NCBI RefSeq assembly: GCF_000498495.1
Contig: NZ_AVCS01000006.1
Location: 186,001 to 250,000 of the forward strand
From: Flavobacterium enshiense DK69
GTDB taxonomy: Bacteria > Bacteroidota > Bacteroidia > Flavobacteriales > Flavobacteriaceae
Length of the DNA: 64,000 bases
Direction of reading: 5' to 3'
Part shown: positions 56,040-64,000 of the stretch, piece by piece
Layout: every line of letters begins with the position of its first letter
How positions within the stretch are numbered: the first letter of the stretch is position 1
Made by a program: the position numbers and the translations under genes
The notes under the pieces: generated by a model
Database searches by the model: none
Seen by the model: only the letters and a program-made list of their open reading frames with translations
Told to the model about the DNA's origin: nothing

Positions 56040-59000
56040 ATGAGCAACTTTAAATTCCTTCAGCAAGAGTGGTATTCACTCTACAGCAAACTGAAAAAAG
56101 CAGAAGAAAGGGTAAATACAGAACCGGTTTCTAGTGCGAGTTACTGTCGTTTAATGTTAGAGGAAAGTATGTATCTAATCTTTGATTTTGAGCATATCGA
56201 AAAACCTTTTAATACCGAACTGGTAAATCTGATGAATGATGAAGGAATTAAAAGTATCATTCCACACCAACTAAGAGAAGGATTGCATATTGTTCGTAAA
56301 ACAGGAAATAATGCAGCCCATTATGGAAATAGAATTACACCACAAGATGCCTTAGTCAGTATCCGTTACAGTTATGATTTTGCCAAGTGGTTTGCACAAA
56401 ACTACAGCATAGGGCTACCGGCATTACCAGGCTTTTTCGATGAACAATTCATTCCAAAATTAGGAGAGACACAAAGGCTCCTTAAAGAACAACAAAAAGA
56501 ACAGGAAAAAGCATACCAGCAGCTATTAGAACAAATTGCCAAACTGCAAGAGGAGAAGGAAGCCATTCTCGAAAAAGCACAAGAAAGCGAAGCCTCCTTG
56601 GAAGCGTTTAAACAGCAAACCCAACAGGCTGTTTTAAAACTTAAAAAGCAGAAACAAGCCCGTCTTAAAACGCTCACATCAGAGTATACTGAAGCAGAAA
56701 CCAGATTGCATCTAATTGATGCCGACCTGAAAGAGGCTGGCTGGTTCAAGCTAATCAAAAATAGAGACCTAGAATATCCGGTTACCGGAATGCCAATCAC
56801 TGCCGATAATCCAAAAGGGAACGGATTTGTAGATTACGTATTATGGGATGATAACGGTAAGCCATTAGCCATAATAGAAGCAAAGCGTACTTCCAAAGAT
56901 GTCGAGGTTGGAAAACATCAGGCTTTTCTTTATGCCAATTGTATAGAAAAAATGCACGGGCAAAGACCTGTAATATTCTATACCAATGGTTTTGAAACTA
57001 AAATTTGGGAAGATACCTTTTACAGCTCACCCAGAAGAGTGTATGGTTTTTATGCCAAAGATGAATTACAGTGGTTAATTCAAAAAAGAGCAACCATCAA
57101 GGATTTGCGATTGGCAAACATAAATACTGACATAGCGGGAAGACCTTATCAAAAAGAAGCGATTCAACGTGTGGCTGAAGCATTTGTAACCGACGGCGCT
57201 AACGGGATTGTTGGCAACAAAAGAAGAGCTTTGTTGGTTATGGCAACAGGTAGTGGTAAAACAAGAACGGCTGCCGCTATGGTAGATGTGTTGTTTAAGA
57301 ACAACTGGGTAAAACGAGTACTTTTCTTAGCAGACAGAAACGCATTGGTAAGACAGGCTAAAAATAACTTTAGCGAGTACCTACCTGATTTGTCTTCTAT
57401 AGATTTAACTGAAGAAAAAGAAAACGACACCACGAGGTTAGTGTTCAGTACTTATCCAAGTATGATGAACAGAATCGATAATATTCGAAATGCAGAAGAA
57501 CGTTTTTATGGAGTAGGACATTTTGATTTAATCATTGTAGATGAAGCACACCGTTCTGTTTACAACAGATATAAAGCGATTTTCGATTATTTTGATGCCG
57601 CTATTATTGGACTTACAGCAACTCCAAAAGATGGTATAGACCATAATACTTTTGAGCTTTTTGGTTGTAGCAACGAAGACCCAACATTCTTGTATGAGCT
57701 GCATCAGGCAGTCCCAGTATATCTTAAACCGTATAAGAACATTGATATTACTACCAAGTTCATACGAGAAGGTATAAAGTATAAAGAGCTGTCGGAAGCA
57801 GACAAGTTGAAATACGAAGAAACCTTTGCTGATAAAACTACTGGCCTTTTTCCGGAAGAAATTAGGGCTAATGCCATGAATAAATGGTTATTTAATAAAG
57901 ACACCGTTTTTAAAGTTTTGGATTCCCTAATGAAAGATGGACTAAAAATTGAAGGTGGGGATAAAATAGGCAGAACTATCATTTTTGCCGTTAATCAAAA
58001 ACATGCCAAATTCATTGTAGATTGTTTTACGGAGCGTTACCCTGATAAACCTGCTGGCTTTATTGCTATGGTTCATAATGAAGTTTCTCATGCGCAGAGT
58101 CTTATAGATGCTTTTTGCGATAAATACAAAGAAAACAATCCTCAAATTGCTGTATCTGTAGATATGATGGATACAGGGATTGATGCTATCAGGATATTAA
58201 ACTTAGTATTCTTTAAAGTAGTTCGTTCCTATGCTAAGTTTTGGCAGATGATTGGAAGAGGAACCAGATTGTGTGAAGATGTTTTCGGACCAAATCAGCC
58301 TAAAGAAGAATTCTTAATTTTCGATGTGTGTGGCAACTTCGAGTTTTTTGAACTTAAAAAAGAGCGTAAGGAAACAAGAATGCCGAAACCTGTTACTCAA
58401 CAGATCTTTGAGGACAGATTACATTTAAGCAGGTTATTAGCAGAAACAGGAGAAATAGAAGATCTGGCGTTATCAAAAGGGTTACGAGACATTTTACATC
58501 ATGCCATTAAGAATTTAGACAAGAACCGTTTTCAGGTAGGGATGAACTTAAGGCATGTAGCAGAATTTGAACATAGAGATCGATGGAATAATATCGATAG
58601 TAATGATGTTCATATTATTGAAGAACACCTTTCCGATTTGCCAATACCGGAATCGATAAATGAAGCGGCTAGAAGATTTGACTTAATGATGCTAAAACTT
58701 CAGATAGCTACATTGATGGCAAATAGTTTTAAGGTTAAGTATCAGGAAACTCTAGTTGAAATTTGTAATGGTTTAAGTAAAAAGTATACTATTCCTGCAG
58801 TATTGCGTGCTAAAGACATTATAGAAGATATCAAGCGGGTAGATTTTTTCAAGGAAGTGTCTCAAATGAAACTTGACTCAGTAAGGGAAGAGTTGCGGGA
58901 GTTGGTACAATATCTTGAATCGCAGAGTAAAGAAATATTTTACTCTGACTTACAAGACGAAGGTTATATTTCGGATATCAAGGAGCCTGATTTTACGTCT

Positions 59001-59474
59001 TCTTATGGAAAGAATTATAAACTTAGAGTGGAGAGTTTTATCAGAGAGAACAAACATCAGCTGACAATATCAAAATTAAACTCTAATCAACCCATTACAG
59101 TACAGGAGTTAAAACTTTTGGAAGATATCCTTTTTGACGGTGATGGAAGAGGCACTAAAGAAGATTTTGAAAAAGAGTTTGGGAAAGAGCCTTTAGGCTT
59201 CTTTATCAGGAGTATTGTCGGGTTGGATTTAAAAGCTGCTCAGGAAGCGTTTTCTGACTTTCTGCAAAAAGGAAACTTAAGAGCAGACCAAATGACCTTT
59301 ATACAAAAGATCATATCTCACCTGGCCCAAAATGGCACTATAGACCCAAGTATGTTATTTGAATCCCCATTTACAGACGTAAATGACCAAGGGTTACTTG
59401 GTGTATTTGATGATGGTGATGCACATAAGGTAATCAGCATCATTGAAAGGATTAATGAGAATGCTACGGCTTAA
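56040..59474 (+). CDS. hsdR: Type I restriction enzyme motor/nuclease subunit
   Basis: HsdR cleaves unmodified DNA after ATP-driven translocation. The start ATG 56040 (MSNFKFLQQEWY) gives 1144 residues; a TTG six bases earlier is less likely. Order of parts: an N-terminal DUF4145/HEPN-like helical domain (about 1-125), a long Gln/Glu/Lys coiled coil (145-215), the nuclease with FVDYVLWDDNGKPLAIIEAK, and the helicase with Walker A VMATGSGKT, VDEAHRS and LTATPKDG. The C-terminal domain ends the protein. The N-terminal module is that of EcoEI-like R subunits. It is separated from hsdMS by four genes. Confidence 0.93.
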   Translation: MSNFKFLQQEWYSLYSKLKKAEERVNTEPVSSASYCRLMLEESMYLIFDFEHIEKPFNTELVNLMNDEGIKSIIPHQLREGLHIVRKTGNNAAHYGNRITPQDALVSIRYSYDFAKWFAQNYSIGLPALPGFFDEQFIPKLGETQRLLKEQQKEQEKAYQQLLEQIAKLQEEKEAILEKAQESEASLEAFKQQTQQAVLKLKKQKQARLKTLTSEYTEAETRLHLIDADLKEAGWFKLIKNRDLEYPVTGMPITADNPKGNGFVDYVLWDDNGKPLAIIEAKRTSKDVEVGKHQAFLYANCIEKMHGQRPVIFYTNGFETKIWEDTFYSSPRRVYGFYAKDELQWLIQKRATIKDLRLANINTDIAGRPYQKEAIQRVAEAFVTDGANGIVGNKRRALLVMATGSGKTRTAAAMVDVLFKNNWVKRVLFLADRNALVRQAKNNFSEYLPDLSSIDLTEEKENDTTRLVFSTYPSMMNRIDNIRNAEERFYGVGHFDLIIVDEAHRSVYNRYKAIFDYFDAAIIGLTATPKDGIDHNTFELFGCSNEDPTFLYELHQAVPVYLKPYKNIDITTKFIREGIKYKELSEADKLKYEETFADKTTGLFPEEIRANAMNKWLFNKDTVFKVLDSLMKDGLKIEGGDKIGRTIIFAVNQKHAKFIVDCFTERYPDKPAGFIAMVHNEVSHAQSLIDAFCDKYKENNPQIAVSVDMMDTGIDAIRILNLVFFKVVRSYAKFWQMIGRGTRLCEDVFGPNQPKEEFLIFDVCGNFEFFELKKERKETRMPKPVTQQIFEDRLHLSRLLAETGEIEDLALSKGLRDILHHAIKNLDKNRFQVGMNLRHVAEFEHRDRWNNIDSNDVHIIEEHLSDLPIPESINEAARRFDLMMLKLQIATLMANSFKVKYQETLVEICNGLSKKYTIPAVLRAKDIIEDIKRVDFFKEVSQMKLDSVREELRELVQYLESQSKEIFYSDLQDEGYISDIKEPDFTSSYGKNYKLRVESFIRENKHQLTISKLNSNQPITVQELKLLEDILFDGDGRGTKEDFEKEFGKEPLGFFIRSIVGLDLKAAQEAFSDFLQKGNLRADQMTFIQKIISHLAQNGTIDPSMLFESPFTDVNDQGLLGVFDDGDAHKVISIIERINENATA

Positions 59475-59506
59475 CGGCGTTGTGCTAATGTTGATGCCTT
59501 AGATAC

Positions 59507-59803
59507 TTAATCCTTCTTCGATTTTTGTAGCAAAATATACCCTCCAAGAATACCAACTATTATCCATGGTGTCCAATTCGTGTCTTTGTTTCCAGACGAG
59601 TTGGAATGACCTGAGGCGAATCCCATAGACCCTCCATCACAAACCCCACAACTTCCGCCGTCTCTGTTACAATGTTTACATGAACTGCAAGAAGTACACG
59701 CTTTACAATTTGAAGAACCAGTACATCTACCTGCTAAAACAGGAGACGTTGAGATTACGAAAATGACGAATAATAAAAGAGCTGTGTTTTTTCTGAAAAT
59801 CAT
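59507..59803 (-). CDS. Cys-rich exported miniprotein with C-terminal membrane anchor
   Basis: The 98-residue protein has a signal peptide (1-24, ending PVLAG), a short cysteine-rich segment (residues 27-56; ten Cys, with CxxC and CxxxC spacing, as in CKACTSCSSCKHC), a Gly/Ser linker and a C-terminal hydrophobic helix (WIIVGILGGYILL) ending in Lys. It is convergent with hsdR, 32 bases apart. The cysteines suggest a metal site or disulfide knot; function unknown. Confidence 0.5.
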   Translation of the reverse strand: MIFRKNTALLLFVIFVISTSPVLAGRCTGSSNCKACTSCSSCKHCNRDGGSCGVCDGGSMGFASGHSNSSGNKDTNWTPWIIVGILGGYILLQKSKKD

Positions 59804-60036
59804 ATTGCCAAGTTATAAAAAATTTCAGGAAAAAATTTTAAAACCCCAATAATGTAAACGCAGACCTCCTCTAGCCAACACCCCCACCCATGCTTGACAT
59901 GTATAAGTCCCCTCCTGTGGGATTTGTATAAATAAAAATTCTTGGCAGCAAAAGATTACTTAGAGATGTCAGAGTAATCAACTTGTTCTGAAAATTTAGT
60001 TATCAAAGAAAAGTTTAACTCAAAAACAATCAAGTC

Positions 60037-60441
60037 ATGGTAAGAATTGTAAACTATCAGAAAAGACAATCAGAAGGAGGTAAAGAATTCTTCGTGTTGG
60101 AATTGCAGGGTGGAATCGAAATGGTAAAATCGCAAACAACAGACAGGTGCTATTTAACAGTACGAAAAGCAACTATCTTATCCACCTTTGATGAATTAAC
60201 CTGTAAAGCTCTAATTGGGACAGAGCTACCAGGAAGAGTAGAAAAAGTCAATTGCGAACCGTATGAGTACACAATTAATGAAACCGGTGAGGTCATTAGT
60301 CTACAACATCGTTATGAATATTTCGATGATAGTGTAGTCACTTCTCAAACGACAGAGAAAGGAACTAATGCGATTGAAAGCTTTATGAGTGAAGAACAGG
60401 GCGCAAAATCGTTTTCTACTAATGGGGAAATGACACATTAG
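60037..60441 (+). CDS. Unknown protein upstream of radC
   Basis: The 134-residue protein is soluble and beta-rich (FFVLELQGGIEMV, CYLTVRKATI, YEYTINETGEVISLQHRYEY) with an acidic tail. A RadC gene starts 78 bases later. I recall small proteins of this kind beside radC in other Bacteroidota integrative elements. No function can be assigned. Confidence 0.55.
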   Translation: MVRIVNYQKRQSEGGKEFFVLELQGGIEMVKSQTTDRCYLTVRKATILSTFDELTCKALIGTELPGRVEKVNCEPYEYTINETGEVISLQHRYEYFDDSVVTSQTTEKGTNAIESFMSEEQGAKSFSTNGEMTH

Positions 60442-60519
60442 TTGACATTCGAACCATCTTAGAATAAACCTCTAGGATGGTTCTCTTTTATTGTATAATG
60501 ACTAAAAAATATTAAAGCA

Positions 60520-60969
60520 ATGAGAAAACTTACTAAAGCTCCTGAAATCCAAGTCTCTTATAAAACTGGAAATCAGCCAAAGCCTAAGATTGTTAGTCCT
60601 CAAACATCGTATGAGGTACTATTGGAAAGTTGGGATATGAACACCATAGAACTTCAGGAAGAGTTCAAAGTACTTTTGCTAAATATGGCAAATGAAGTTT
60701 TGGGAGTATACTCAATGTCGAAAGGTGGCGTTTCCGGAACTGTGGTAGACAGCAAATTATTATTTGGTGTAGCCTTGAAATGCAATGCTTCCAATATTAT
60801 CATTTGTCATAACCATCCTTCCAGCAACCTTAAGCCTAGCATTAATGATATAGATTTGACTAAAAAGATTAAGGAAGGTGCTGATTTATTGTCCTTAAAA
60901 TTGTTAGATCATCTCATCATTTGTAAAACCGGATTCTACAGTTTCGCATTAGAATACGGAAGTTTTTGA
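60520..60969 (+). CDS. radC: RadC family JAMM-domain protein
   Basis: The 149-residue protein has the JAB/MPN+ domain with the metal motif His97-Asn-His99-Pro-Ser and Asp110 (HNHPSSNLKPSINDID), and the supporting strand EVLGVYSMSKGGVSGTVVD. It lacks the N-terminal HhH part of long RadC proteins, as do most copies on mobile elements. RadC is not proven to act in repair; short copies on integrative elements are often thought to aid DNA maintenance. It is probably co-transcribed with the upstream small gene. Confidence 0.92.
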   Translation: MRKLTKAPEIQVSYKTGNQPKPKIVSPQTSYEVLLESWDMNTIELQEEFKVLLLNMANEVLGVYSMSKGGVSGTVVDSKLLFGVALKCNASNIIICHNHPSSNLKPSINDIDLTKKIKEGADLLSLKLLDHLIICKTGFYSFALEYGSF

Positions 60970-61153
60970 AAGCGCAACATTGACTAAACGTCCTGTTTTT
61001 CACCCTTAAAGACTATGTGGCTTTTTTGAATGCTTATATTAATAGCGTTATTTAACTAGACTTCCTTCTAAAGAATCTTAAACCCACACAACTTTCTTCC
61101 CCTCTAAGTGCCACAATTTGGCAAACTACTAAACTTTAAGTAAGCAAAATACA

Positions 61154-61223
61154 AACGACTTTCTGAATGATCTTAATTTGAAACCGTTAAACGGAAATTA
61201 TGAATATTTCGTAGAAAGTCGTT
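61154..61223. other. Nested hairpin (cruciform-like) in a gene-free space
   Basis: AACGACTTTCT (61154-61164) pairs perfectly with AGAAAGTCGTT (61213-61223). Within it AATTT/AAATT and CCGT/ACGG form inner stems. A GTTTTT run follows on the plus strand. It lies in the 340-base space between radC and the next gene, which otherwise shows nothing. It could be a terminator, an RNA element or a recombination site. Confidence 0.45.
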
Positions 61224-61309
61224 GTTTTTATCAGGTAAGTCTGCTTAAAACTGTTTAAATTACAGTACTGGTAATAGCAATAAAATCAACAACTTTATTT
61301 AAAAAACTT

Positions 61310-61819
61310 ATGAAAAAACTGTTTTATTTTATACTGTTGTCTTCAACTATAATTCATGGGCAGCAGATGTTAATGGTGGGGGAAAAAACATATTCTGCAA
61401 CCGATACTTGGACATTTGGTTGTGAATGCCCATCAAGTATAGCCCCTGAAATACTTATAGCTAAAGGGAAAGATGGTAAAGGAATGTTATCGATTAAAAT
61501 TATGGATTATATGAACGACCATGTTGGGGGTGATTTACTAATTTATTTAATGAACGGAACTATTATAAAATGCCAGGACAGAAAAATTAGAGACAAGGCA
61601 AACAATAAGTCTACCTCGCTTTACTATTTAACCCAACTAGAAATTGAAAAAATGTCTACTTCCAGAATACGATCTATTAGGTTTTGTATCCATACACTTG
61701 ATCCATATGGACACATTTTTAGTAAAGAGACTTTTATTGGTTATAATAAAGAATACTTTTCAGACAACACTAAATTTGATACAGAAGTTCAAATAAGTGA
61801 ATTGTTTGGAAGTTATTAA
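61310..61819 (+). CDS. Exported protein of unknown function
   Basis: The 169-residue protein has a signal peptide (1-18, ending IIHGQ). The mature part has paired cysteines in FGCECPSS and scattered ones at KCQD and RFCIHT; the beta pattern resembles a small periplasmic sensor or binding domain. It starts 28 bases before the next gene after its stop, so the two are likely co-transcribed. Not recognised. Confidence 0.5.
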   Translation: MKKLFYFILLSSTIIHGQQMLMVGEKTYSATDTWTFGCECPSSIAPEILIAKGKDGKGMLSIKIMDYMNDHVGGDLLIYLMNGTIIKCQDRKIRDKANNKSTSLYYLTQLEIEKMSTSRIRSIRFCIHTLDPYGHIFSKETFIGYNKEYFSDNTKFDTEVQISELFGSY

Positions 61820-61847
61820 AAATTTTGACTATTAGTAAAGCAGCGTA

Positions 61848-63053
61848 ATGGATTCATTCAAATATTTAACAGCAGAAAGGATATCTCTAAACAGAGCAAA
61901 TGATTTAAGTATAAAACTTAATATCCCTTGCAACTATGTTTTCTACTTTGAATCAGAACAGAATCCATCTATAACGGACTACATAGATAATAACTTTCTA
62001 AAACTAAAGGAACGTTTTTCGGTAGCAGGTTGCAATTTTATCTATTTACCCAATTCTTTATCTTTAGTGATTGATGATTTAAAAACGCTTTTAGGCTATT
62101 ACCTCCCCATTCTTTTGACTAAAGACTTAGTAAATGAGGTAATACAAGAGTATCGAAATATTAAAAATTGCAGCGGTAAATTATCAATTGCTCATAAACT
62201 TGGAGAGGGAGAAAATGACGGTGTTTCAAATGCATTTTTTTCGAACTACAAAACTATTCTTGATCATGTTGACTATCAGGAAACCTGTGCGTCTGGATTC
62301 CTTATTTTTACAGGAAGCGGTTATCTTGCAGAGCCCAAAATATCCGAATTGGATAATTCTTTTGATTACAACCTTTTCTTTGAAGAGCTTGCTGCGTTTT
62401 CAGGACAAGTCTTAAAGCAATTTTTAGAAGAACCGTCAGACGAAGATTATATGCCTTCGTTTTTCTCCGGGTACGAATTTAACTTTGACAAATTAGACAG
62501 TGAATCCTCGGCTATAGTTGAAGAACTCGATTCAAAACTTAAAGCCGTAAAAGATAATGGGCAACTACTAGTCCTTGTGCCTATAATTAAAAAACTACTT
62601 GAGGATCATCTGCGTCAAGGTATCTCATGCAATAAAAGTTTTGTGTGCGATCTTTTGATAGATACAGAAAATCGAATCTTCCTTTTAGCCCTCGATAAGG
62701 AAATCAAGCTTAGTTTTTTGACTAAAGCCATCTATTTGCTTTTCCTCAAGCATCCTGAAGGAATAAATCTCAAAGAATTGTCAAAACACCAAAAAGAGTT
62801 ATTGACTATTTACACTCAGGTTTCGAATCATGAGGATTATTCCAAAACACTTAAAAGTATAGAGAATATTGTAAACTTAGAAACTAAAGCCATCTACACA
62901 CATATATCTCGGATAAAATCGGAGTTTTACAAGATCATGGATGAGACTTACGCTGATAATTATATTATTGCCGGATACCGGGATGAAATACGCAAAGTCT
63001 TATTGGAGAATGTGAGGGTTCACTGGAATTACTATGATCCTATTGATTGGTAA
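61848..63053 (+). CDS. Unknown 401-residue protein with possible C-terminal winged-helix domain
   Basis: The protein is soluble, with an N-terminal alpha/beta part (1-150), an acidic middle (180-230) and a C-terminal part (about 275-400) that begins LSFLTKAIYLLFLKHPEGINLKEL, a helix pattern resembling a winged-helix DNA-binding domain, then KAIYTHISRIKSEFYKIM. I recall similar C-termini in unknown Bacteroidota proteins, but no name. It follows the exported protein by 28 bases. It could be a cargo or regulatory protein. Confidence 0.5.
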   Translation: MDSFKYLTAERISLNRANDLSIKLNIPCNYVFYFESEQNPSITDYIDNNFLKLKERFSVAGCNFIYLPNSLSLVIDDLKTLLGYYLPILLTKDLVNEVIQEYRNIKNCSGKLSIAHKLGEGENDGVSNAFFSNYKTILDHVDYQETCASGFLIFTGSGYLAEPKISELDNSFDYNLFFEELAAFSGQVLKQFLEEPSDEDYMPSFFSGYEFNFDKLDSESSAIVEELDSKLKAVKDNGQLLVLVPIIKKLLEDHLRQGISCNKSFVCDLLIDTENRIFLLALDKEIKLSFLTKAIYLLFLKHPEGINLKELSKHQKELLTIYTQVSNHEDYSKTLKSIENIVNLETKAIYTHISRIKSEFYKIMDETYADNYIIAGYRDEIRKVLLENVRVHWNYYDPIDW

Positions 63054-63143
63054 CTTTGAGTTTAAGTTTTCTGCAAATTTGCAACACTCCCTTTTTAGCT
63101 TTTTATAAAAGTATCTTTGTTAATAGTTTTTCATGTTGTTTAA

Positions 63144-63397
63144 AGTATTAACAAAGCACTTAAGTGTAAACAAGATATCTTTGATGAATCATCTACGGAT
63201 GTACATATTGAACCAAAGCTTTGGCAAAGCCCTAAGCCAGAGTTGATAGTAGCAAAGACCAAAAAAAAAACCTTTGCTTACTAAAGCATAGAGAATTGAG
63301 AGCGCTAAAAAGTGCAGCGACAAGAGCAACTTGTAATGCCAGAATAGCAGAGTTCAAAGCTAAGTATGAAGATAAAGATGAATCTAATACACCGTAG
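63144..63397 (+). pseudogene. Possible broken frame interrupted at an A10 run
   Basis: Frame 63144-63281 stays open up to a run of ten A (63261-63270), then ends at TAA. A different frame, open from 63236 to the TAG at 63395-63397, continues a plausible protein (ELRALKSAATRATCNARIAEF). Adding or removing one base in the A run would join them. Neither half has a good start codon. The TAG lies 2 bases before the next ATG. This may be a decayed gene, a sequencing error or slippage. The rest of 63054-63399 shows nothing else. Confidence 0.25.
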
Positions 63398-63399
63398 CC

Positions 63400-63642
63400 A
63401 TGAGAACCGTAATAATCAAATTCATGCACAACACTCTCGTTTATGGAGAGTTCCCTGTTGAGAAGTTAGAGAGAATATTTCCGAATATTAGAGTTGATAT
63501 TGATCCTATAAGTTCTCTTATGGCTAAGGTCACTATCAATTACAGTGACCATTGTCATGAAGACCCTATGGCTATAGCCTATGAAATGGGTAAGTTTGTA
63601 CAGAGTCTTATTTATCATGCTAAGTTTACGCAGTTAAGTTGA
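63400..63642 (+). CDS. Small unknown protein near right edge
   Basis: The 80-residue protein (MRTVIIKFMHNTLVYGEFP onward) has mixed alpha/beta character and good codon use, and starts 2 bases after a stop in the upstream frame, which suggests translational coupling. No domain is recognised. Confidence 0.4.
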   Translation: MRTVIIKFMHNTLVYGEFPVEKLERIFPNIRVDIDPISSLMAKVTINYSDHCHEDPMAIAYEMGKFVQSLIYHAKFTQLS

Positions 63643-63653
63643 CATAAAGAGTG

Positions 63654-63728
63654 ATGCATCGCGATGAAGAGCAGTTTATAAGACAAGCATTCCAAATCCT
63701 AATGGAGGTAAACAGAACTACTCTTTAA
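63654..63728 (+). CDS. Very short frame, doubtful
   Basis: A 24-residue frame starts at ATG 63654, 11 bases after the previous stop. It could be a micro-gene, a remnant or chance. A further open stretch, 63758-63898, with only TTG as a start (63782), follows in another frame. Confidence 0.2.
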   Translation: MHRDEEQFIRQAFQILMEVNRTTL

Positions 63729-63910
63729 GGGGGATTGCCTTCAAGGAGAAGTTGTGATTCCTTCAGCCTCAAGAGGTAGCTTTGTCTCACCAGGCCACAC
63801 AAGAGTTCATTGATGCATTTGCACAGAGACACGTAGACTATGACCCTATTACTGATATACTTTTGGACTTCACGCAAGCTAAGACCAGATACAGATAACC
63901 TGATATCACA

Positions 63911-63988
63911 ATGCAAAAGTGGAGTCTTAAAGTAGATTCAGAAGACCATACTATCACAATCCATTTTCCGGAACCAAATAAACAGTAG
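63911..63988 (+). CDS. Very short frame at right edge, doubtful
   Basis: A 25-residue frame from ATG 63911 to TAG 63986-63988, with a beta-strand-like composition. Another ATG at 63991 begins a frame that runs off the window. Small adjacent frames like these could be remnants of a longer gene or an array of small element genes. Confidence 0.2.
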   Translation: MQKWSLKVDSEDHTITIHFPEPNKQ

Positions 63989-64000
63989 TTATGAAACTAG

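Larger units (their letters stand above)
43205..64000. mobile_element. Integrative element adjacent to CAU tRNA (right end not seen)
   Basis: A tRNA, repeats beside it, iteron-like repeats, an excisionase-type gene, a replication-like gene, a tyrosine integrase, a Sak4-type ATPase, a DUF3871-type gene, RadC and a restriction/toxin-antitoxin cargo form a typical genomic island layout. The core genome to the left is syntenic-looking. No direct repeat of the tRNA 3' end was found by eye in the window, so the right end probably lies beyond it, or attachment uses a short core. No conjugation genes are visible here. Confidence 0.8.

Noticed and set aside
56402..56800. 132-residue Cys/Ser-rich leftward frame in hsdR
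   Set aside because: It is the complement of the Gln/Glu/Lys coiled-coil codons of HsdR, which yields Ser, Cys and Phe by codon pattern alone.
63232..63429. 65-residue leftward Ser/Leu-rich frame
   Set aside because: It overlaps the better rightward frames and has a low-complexity antisense composition.
43369..64000. A second copy of the tRNA 3' end as right attachment site
   Set aside because: No segment resembling GGTTCGAGCCCAGG or TGGGACCAC was found by eye; the right end is likely outside the window.

Overview
The window looks like a chromosomal segment from a member of Flavobacteriaceae, probably Flavobacterium or a close relative. The evidence is AT-rich DNA, family-typical genes (IPExxxVDY protein, AddAB-like pair split by kbl and an OmpA/TSP3 porin, three-gene succinate dehydrogenase with one fused cytochrome b, a 632-residue PurF beside a PfkB kinase), Bacteroidota-type promoters (TTTG-N19-TAnnTTTG upstream of ompA, sdhCAB and the tRNA) and few Shine-Dalgarno sites. 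No species name can be given from the sequence alone.

Core region, 1-43,200. A leftward operon acpP-fabF-rnc-IPExxxVDY-pyk opens the window (pyk is cut by the edge). It is followed rightward by purN, rnhA, a START-like protein, a PfkB kinase and PurF. Two tandem copies of a small structured element, each a hairpin plus a GCAA-capped intrinsic terminator, lie between purF and sodA. Next come an AddA-like helicase-nuclease, kbl, ompA, an AddB-like nuclease, an S41 protease, a small ABC pair, an alpha/beta hydrolase, an Xaa-Pro aminopeptidase, sdhCAB, an omega-amidase-type hydrolase, an Ig-like lipoprotein, comF, an unknown membrane protein, glyS, thiL, lepA, a YihY protein, dusB, a MATE pump, a LolC/E-like permease, rbfA and mce. 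Two complex hairpin elements (near 36,826-36,910 and 42,606-42,686) resemble interspersed repeats I remember from flavobacterial genomes.

Accessory region, about 43,280 to the right edge. A CAU-anticodon tRNA (43,205-43,278) and its terminator are followed by 11-bp tandem repeats, an unknown gene, 12-bp iteron-like repeats, an excisionase-type HTH protein, a phage gene II-like replication protein, a tyrosine integrase, a Sak4-type ATPase and a DUF3871-type protein. This is an integrative element next to a tRNA; its right end was not found. Its main cargo is a type I restriction-modification operon with unusual contents: hsdM, hsdS, two tandem paralogous exported proteins (one a lipoprotein) carrying multiple CxxC zinc ribbons, a HigB-like toxin, a HigA antitoxin fused to an ImmA-type metallopeptidase, and hsdR. 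A perfect 15-bp inverted repeat overlaps the toxin promoter, and the toxin start codon lies only two bases after the -7 box. Beyond hsdR are a Cys-rich exported miniprotein, a RadC/JAMM protein, an exported protein, a 401-residue protein of unknown function and a right end of very small or broken frames.

The composite RM, zinc-ribbon lipoprotein and toxin-antitoxin operon is the best candidate for an undescribed system. Proposed links among its parts are inference from gene order, spacing and shared domains.
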